From contig NZ_JBNDJK010000001.1 in assembly GCF_050434925.1 (NCBI RefSeq), positions 5,208,001 through 5,272,000 of the forward strand: a stretch of 64,000 bases of DNA. The letters run 5' to 3'. The translations under genes and the position numbers were made by a program. The notes beneath the pieces are model-generated. The model made no database searches and was not told the origin of the DNA. It saw nothing but the letters and a program-made list of their open reading frames with translations. This document shows positions 61,880 to 64,000 of this stretch, piece by piece; the first letter of the stretch is position 1, and every line of letters begins with the position of its first letter. The DNA comes from Inquilinus ginsengisoli_B. GTDB lineage: Bacteria; Pseudomonadota; Alphaproteobacteria; DSM-16000; Inquilinaceae.

Positions 61880-61948
61880 ACTGTCTATTCATGTTGCGCT
61901 TCGGTAAGCCACCCGCGCCCTTCATTCTCTCTCCTTCCAGGCAACGGC

Positions 61949-63040
61949 ATGCCCATCAAAGCTTTAGGCCGCCTCGCTGCACTCCCGCTCCTGGTCCTGC
62001 TGGGCGGGTGCAACATGGTGGTCATGTCTCCCTCCGGCGATATTGCGGTGCAGCAGCGCGACCTCATCGTCGTGTCCACGATCCTGATGCTGCTGATCAT
62101 CGTGCCGGTGATCGCGCTGACGCTGTTCTTTGCCTGGAAGTACCGCCAGTCGAACAAGGACGCCGTCTACGACCCCGACTGGCACCATTCGACTCAGCTC
62201 GAGGTGGTGATCTGGTCGGCGCCGCTGGTGATCATCATCGCGCTGGGGGCACTGACCTGGATCAGCACCCACACGCTCGACCCGTACCGGCCGCTGGACC
62301 GGATCGACTCGGAGCGCCCGGTCGCGGCCGATGTGAAGCCGCTGACGGTCGAGGTCGTCGCGCTCGACTGGAAGTGGCTGTTCCTTTACCCGGAGCAGGG
62401 CATCGCCACGGTGAACGAGCTGGCGGCGCCGGTCGACGTGCCGATCCAGTTCAAGATCACCTCGGCCACCGTGATGAACTCCTTCTACGTGCCGGCGCTG
62501 GCGGGGCAGATCTACGCCATGGCCGGGATGGAGACGAAACTGCACGCCGTGATCAACAAGCCCGGCGAGTATGAGGGCTTCTCCGCCAATTACAGCGGCG
62601 CCGGCTTCTCCGGCATGCGCTTCACCTTCCACGGCCTCGCCGCCGGCGATTTCGACGGCTGGGTGCAGAAGGTGAAGTCCGAAGGCGGCAGCCTGAGCCG
62701 CGAGGAGTACCTGACGCTGGAGCGCCCGAGCGAGCGCGAGCCGGTGCGCCGTTACGGCACGGTGGCTCCGGACATCTACACCGCCATCCTCAACATGTGC
62801 GTCGACCGCTCGAAGATGTGCATGAACGAGATGATGAGCATCGATTCCCGTGGTGGTGGCGGCATGGCCGGCCTCGACAACGTCATGGCGCTGAACCACG
62901 ACAAGGACGTCCGGCGCGGCGCCGGCCCGGTCCGCAGCTATGTCGCGGCGATCTGCACCACCGACGGCGACATGGCGGAGAGCCGGCCGCCGGAGGGGAT
63001 CCTGTTCAGCCGCGCGACGGCGCCCAGCCGCGTCGAGTGA
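61949..63040 (+). CDS. cyoA: Cytochrome bo3 ubiquinol oxidase subunit II
   Basis: The subunit anchors quinol oxidation in the bo3 oxidase. The 363-residue protein has a lipobox (LLVLLGGCNMVVMSP), two membrane helices (ILMLLIIVPVIALTLFFAW, VVIWSAPLVIIIALGAL) and a periplasmic cupredoxin domain (VEVVALDWKWLFLYPEQGI, MNSFYVPALAGQIYAMAGME). The CuA-binding cysteine pair is absent, as expected for a quinol oxidase. A C-terminal extension with a Cys (LNMCVDRSKMCMNEMMS) follows. cyoB starts 93 bases on. Confidence 0.95.
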   Translation: MPIKALGRLAALPLLVLLGGCNMVVMSPSGDIAVQQRDLIVVSTILMLLIIVPVIALTLFFAWKYRQSNKDAVYDPDWHHSTQLEVVIWSAPLVIIIALGALTWISTHTLDPYRPLDRIDSERPVAADVKPLTVEVVALDWKWLFLYPEQGIATVNELAAPVDVPIQFKITSATVMNSFYVPALAGQIYAMAGMETKLHAVINKPGEYEGFSANYSGAGFSGMRFTFHGLAAGDFDGWVQKVKSEGGSLSREEYLTLERPSEREPVRRYGTVAPDIYTAILNMCVDRSKMCMNEMMSIDSRGGGGMAGLDNVMALNHDKDVRRGAGPVRSYVAAICTTDGDMAESRPPEGILFSRATAPSRVE

Positions 63041-63133
63041 TGCCTGCCGCCGGCCCGTCCGCGGCCGCGCAACCGACCCCTTTGCGGAGCCCGCCGCCCG
63101 GTGCGGCGGTCTCCGGAACGACAGAGTAGCCCG

Positions 63134-64000
63134 ATGTTCTCAGACATAGATCTCCAGACGCTCATCCTCGGCAAGCTCACGCTCGCTGCGCTGCCGTTCC
63201 ATGAGCCGATCCTGGTCGTCACCTTCATCGCGGTGGCGCTCGGCGGCATCGCGGTGCTCGGCGCCATCACCTATTACCGCCTCTGGGGCACTCTCTGGCA
63301 CGACTGGTTCACCAGCATCGACCACAAGAAGATCGGGATCATGTATGTGATCCTGGCCCTGGTGATGCTGCTGCGCGGCTTTTCCGACGCGATCATGATG
63401 CGGGCGCAGCAGGCGGTCGCCTTCGGCGCCAATGAGGGCTACCTGCCGCCGCACCATTACGACCAGATCTTCACCGCCCATGGCGTGATCATGATCTTCT
63501 TCATGGCCATGCCGTTCGTCACGGGCCTGATGAACTTCGTGGTGCCGCTGCAGATCGGCGCCCGCGACGTGGCCTTCCCGTTCCTGAACAATTTCAGCTT
63601 CTGGATGACCACCGCCGGCGCCGTGGTGGTGATGATCTCGCTGTTCGTCGGCGAGTTCGCCAAGACCGGCTGGCTGGCCTATCCGCCACTGTCGGGCATC
63701 GCCTACAGCCCGGATGTCGGCGTCGACTACTACATCTGGGGATTGCAGGTCGCGGGCATAGGAACGCTGTTATCCGGCGTCAACCTGGTGGCCACCATCG
63801 TCAAGATGCGGGCGCCGGGGATGAAGATGATGCAGATGCCGGTCTTCACCTGGACCGCGCTGTGCACCAACGTCCTGATCGTCGCCGCCTTCCCGGTGCT
63901 GACCGCGGTCCTGGCCTTGCTGTCGCTCGACCGCTACGTCGGGACCAACTTCTTCACCAACGACTTCGGCGGCAACCCGATGATGTATGTGAACCTCATC
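63134..64000 (+). CDS. cyoB: Cytochrome bo3 ubiquinol oxidase subunit I, 5' part (runs off window)
   Basis: The catalytic heme-copper subunit; the window ends inside it. From ATG 63134 the frame is open to the edge (289 residues). FTSIDHKKIGIMYVILALVM, MMRAQQAVAFGANEGYLPPH and QIFTAHGVIMIFFMAMPF are diagnostic; the last holds the heme b ligand His and the first loop the conserved quinol-oxidase residues. The remaining helices, CuB and heme o3 ligands lie beyond the window. Confidence 0.96.
   Translation, partial: MFSDIDLQTLILGKLTLAALPFHEPILVVTFIAVALGGIAVLGAITYYRLWGTLWHDWFTSIDHKKIGIMYVILALVMLLRGFSDAIMMRAQQAVAFGANEGYLPPHHYDQIFTAHGVIMIFFMAMPFVTGLMNFVVPLQIGARDVAFPFLNNFSFWMTTAGAVVVMISLFVGEFAKTGWLAYPPLSGIAYSPDVGVDYYIWGLQVAGIGTLLSGVNLVATIVKMRAPGMKMMQMPVFTWTALCTNVLIVAAFPVLTAVLALLSLDRYVGTNFFTNDFGGNPMMYVNLI

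Overview
The window comes from a high-GC alphaproteobacterium, probably of a Rhodospirillales-like lineage. I base this on the codon use, the bo3-type cyo operon, the alphaproteobacterial palindromic repeats and the family mix; I cannot name the species. Most of it is ordinary chromosome (sugar-acid, D-amino acid and carbohydrate catabolism, ABC transporters, a two-component system). It is broken by insertions and by a lower-GC defence island.

Layout. 0-2.2 kb: the end of tpiA, tRNA-Pro(GGG), then dgoK-dgoA for galactonate catabolism. 2.2-4.3 kb: a decayed cas3 fragment and gene-poor remnants. 4.3-12.0 kb: a minus-strand type I restriction-modification operon (Phd-like antitoxin, hsdM, hsdS, hsdR, M48 peptidase). 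hsdS is out of frame at a C7 tract and the antitoxin at a T6 tract. 12-15.3 kb: YqaA-like and MAPEG membrane proteins and an exported M20 peptidase. 15.3-23.1 kb: a block bounded by ~200-bp inverted copies of one repeat, one copy split by an IS110/IS1111 element. The block holds a metal-type ABC exporter cluster, a lipoprotein, a DUF4126 protein and an exported argininosuccinate-lyase-like enzyme. 23.3-34.8 kb: a cargo HExxH protein, then a D-amino acid/carbohydrate locus (D-aminoacylase, RpiR regulator, GIY-YIG nuclease, PLP amino acid deaminase, complete MalEFGK-type transporter, SDR, RidA). 34.9-42 kb: TauD-like dioxygenase, PEP-mutase-family lyase, NmrA/LysR pair, D-aminopeptidase, L-lactate dehydrogenase. 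42-52.5 kb: a LytS/LytTR two-component system beside a duplicated divergent promoter that drives a small exported protein and a 2417-residue autotransporter. 52.6-61.7 kb: a glycoside-hydrolase/ABC-transporter/GntR/dehydrogenase island lying between a broken and an intact copy of an MFS gene's 3' end. 61.9-64 kb: cyoA and the start of cyoB.

Three themes stand out. First, a composite palindromic repeat occurs at least seven times between genes. Each unit has two hairpin arms whose stems vary in sequence but always stay paired, and the two arms of a unit are always of different type. Second, four times a gene or gene block sits between a duplicated neighbouring gene end or promoter and the intact original. 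Third, the IS1111-group element split one of the repeats, and an inverted copy in the same window keeps the empty site, which fixes the element's ends exactly.
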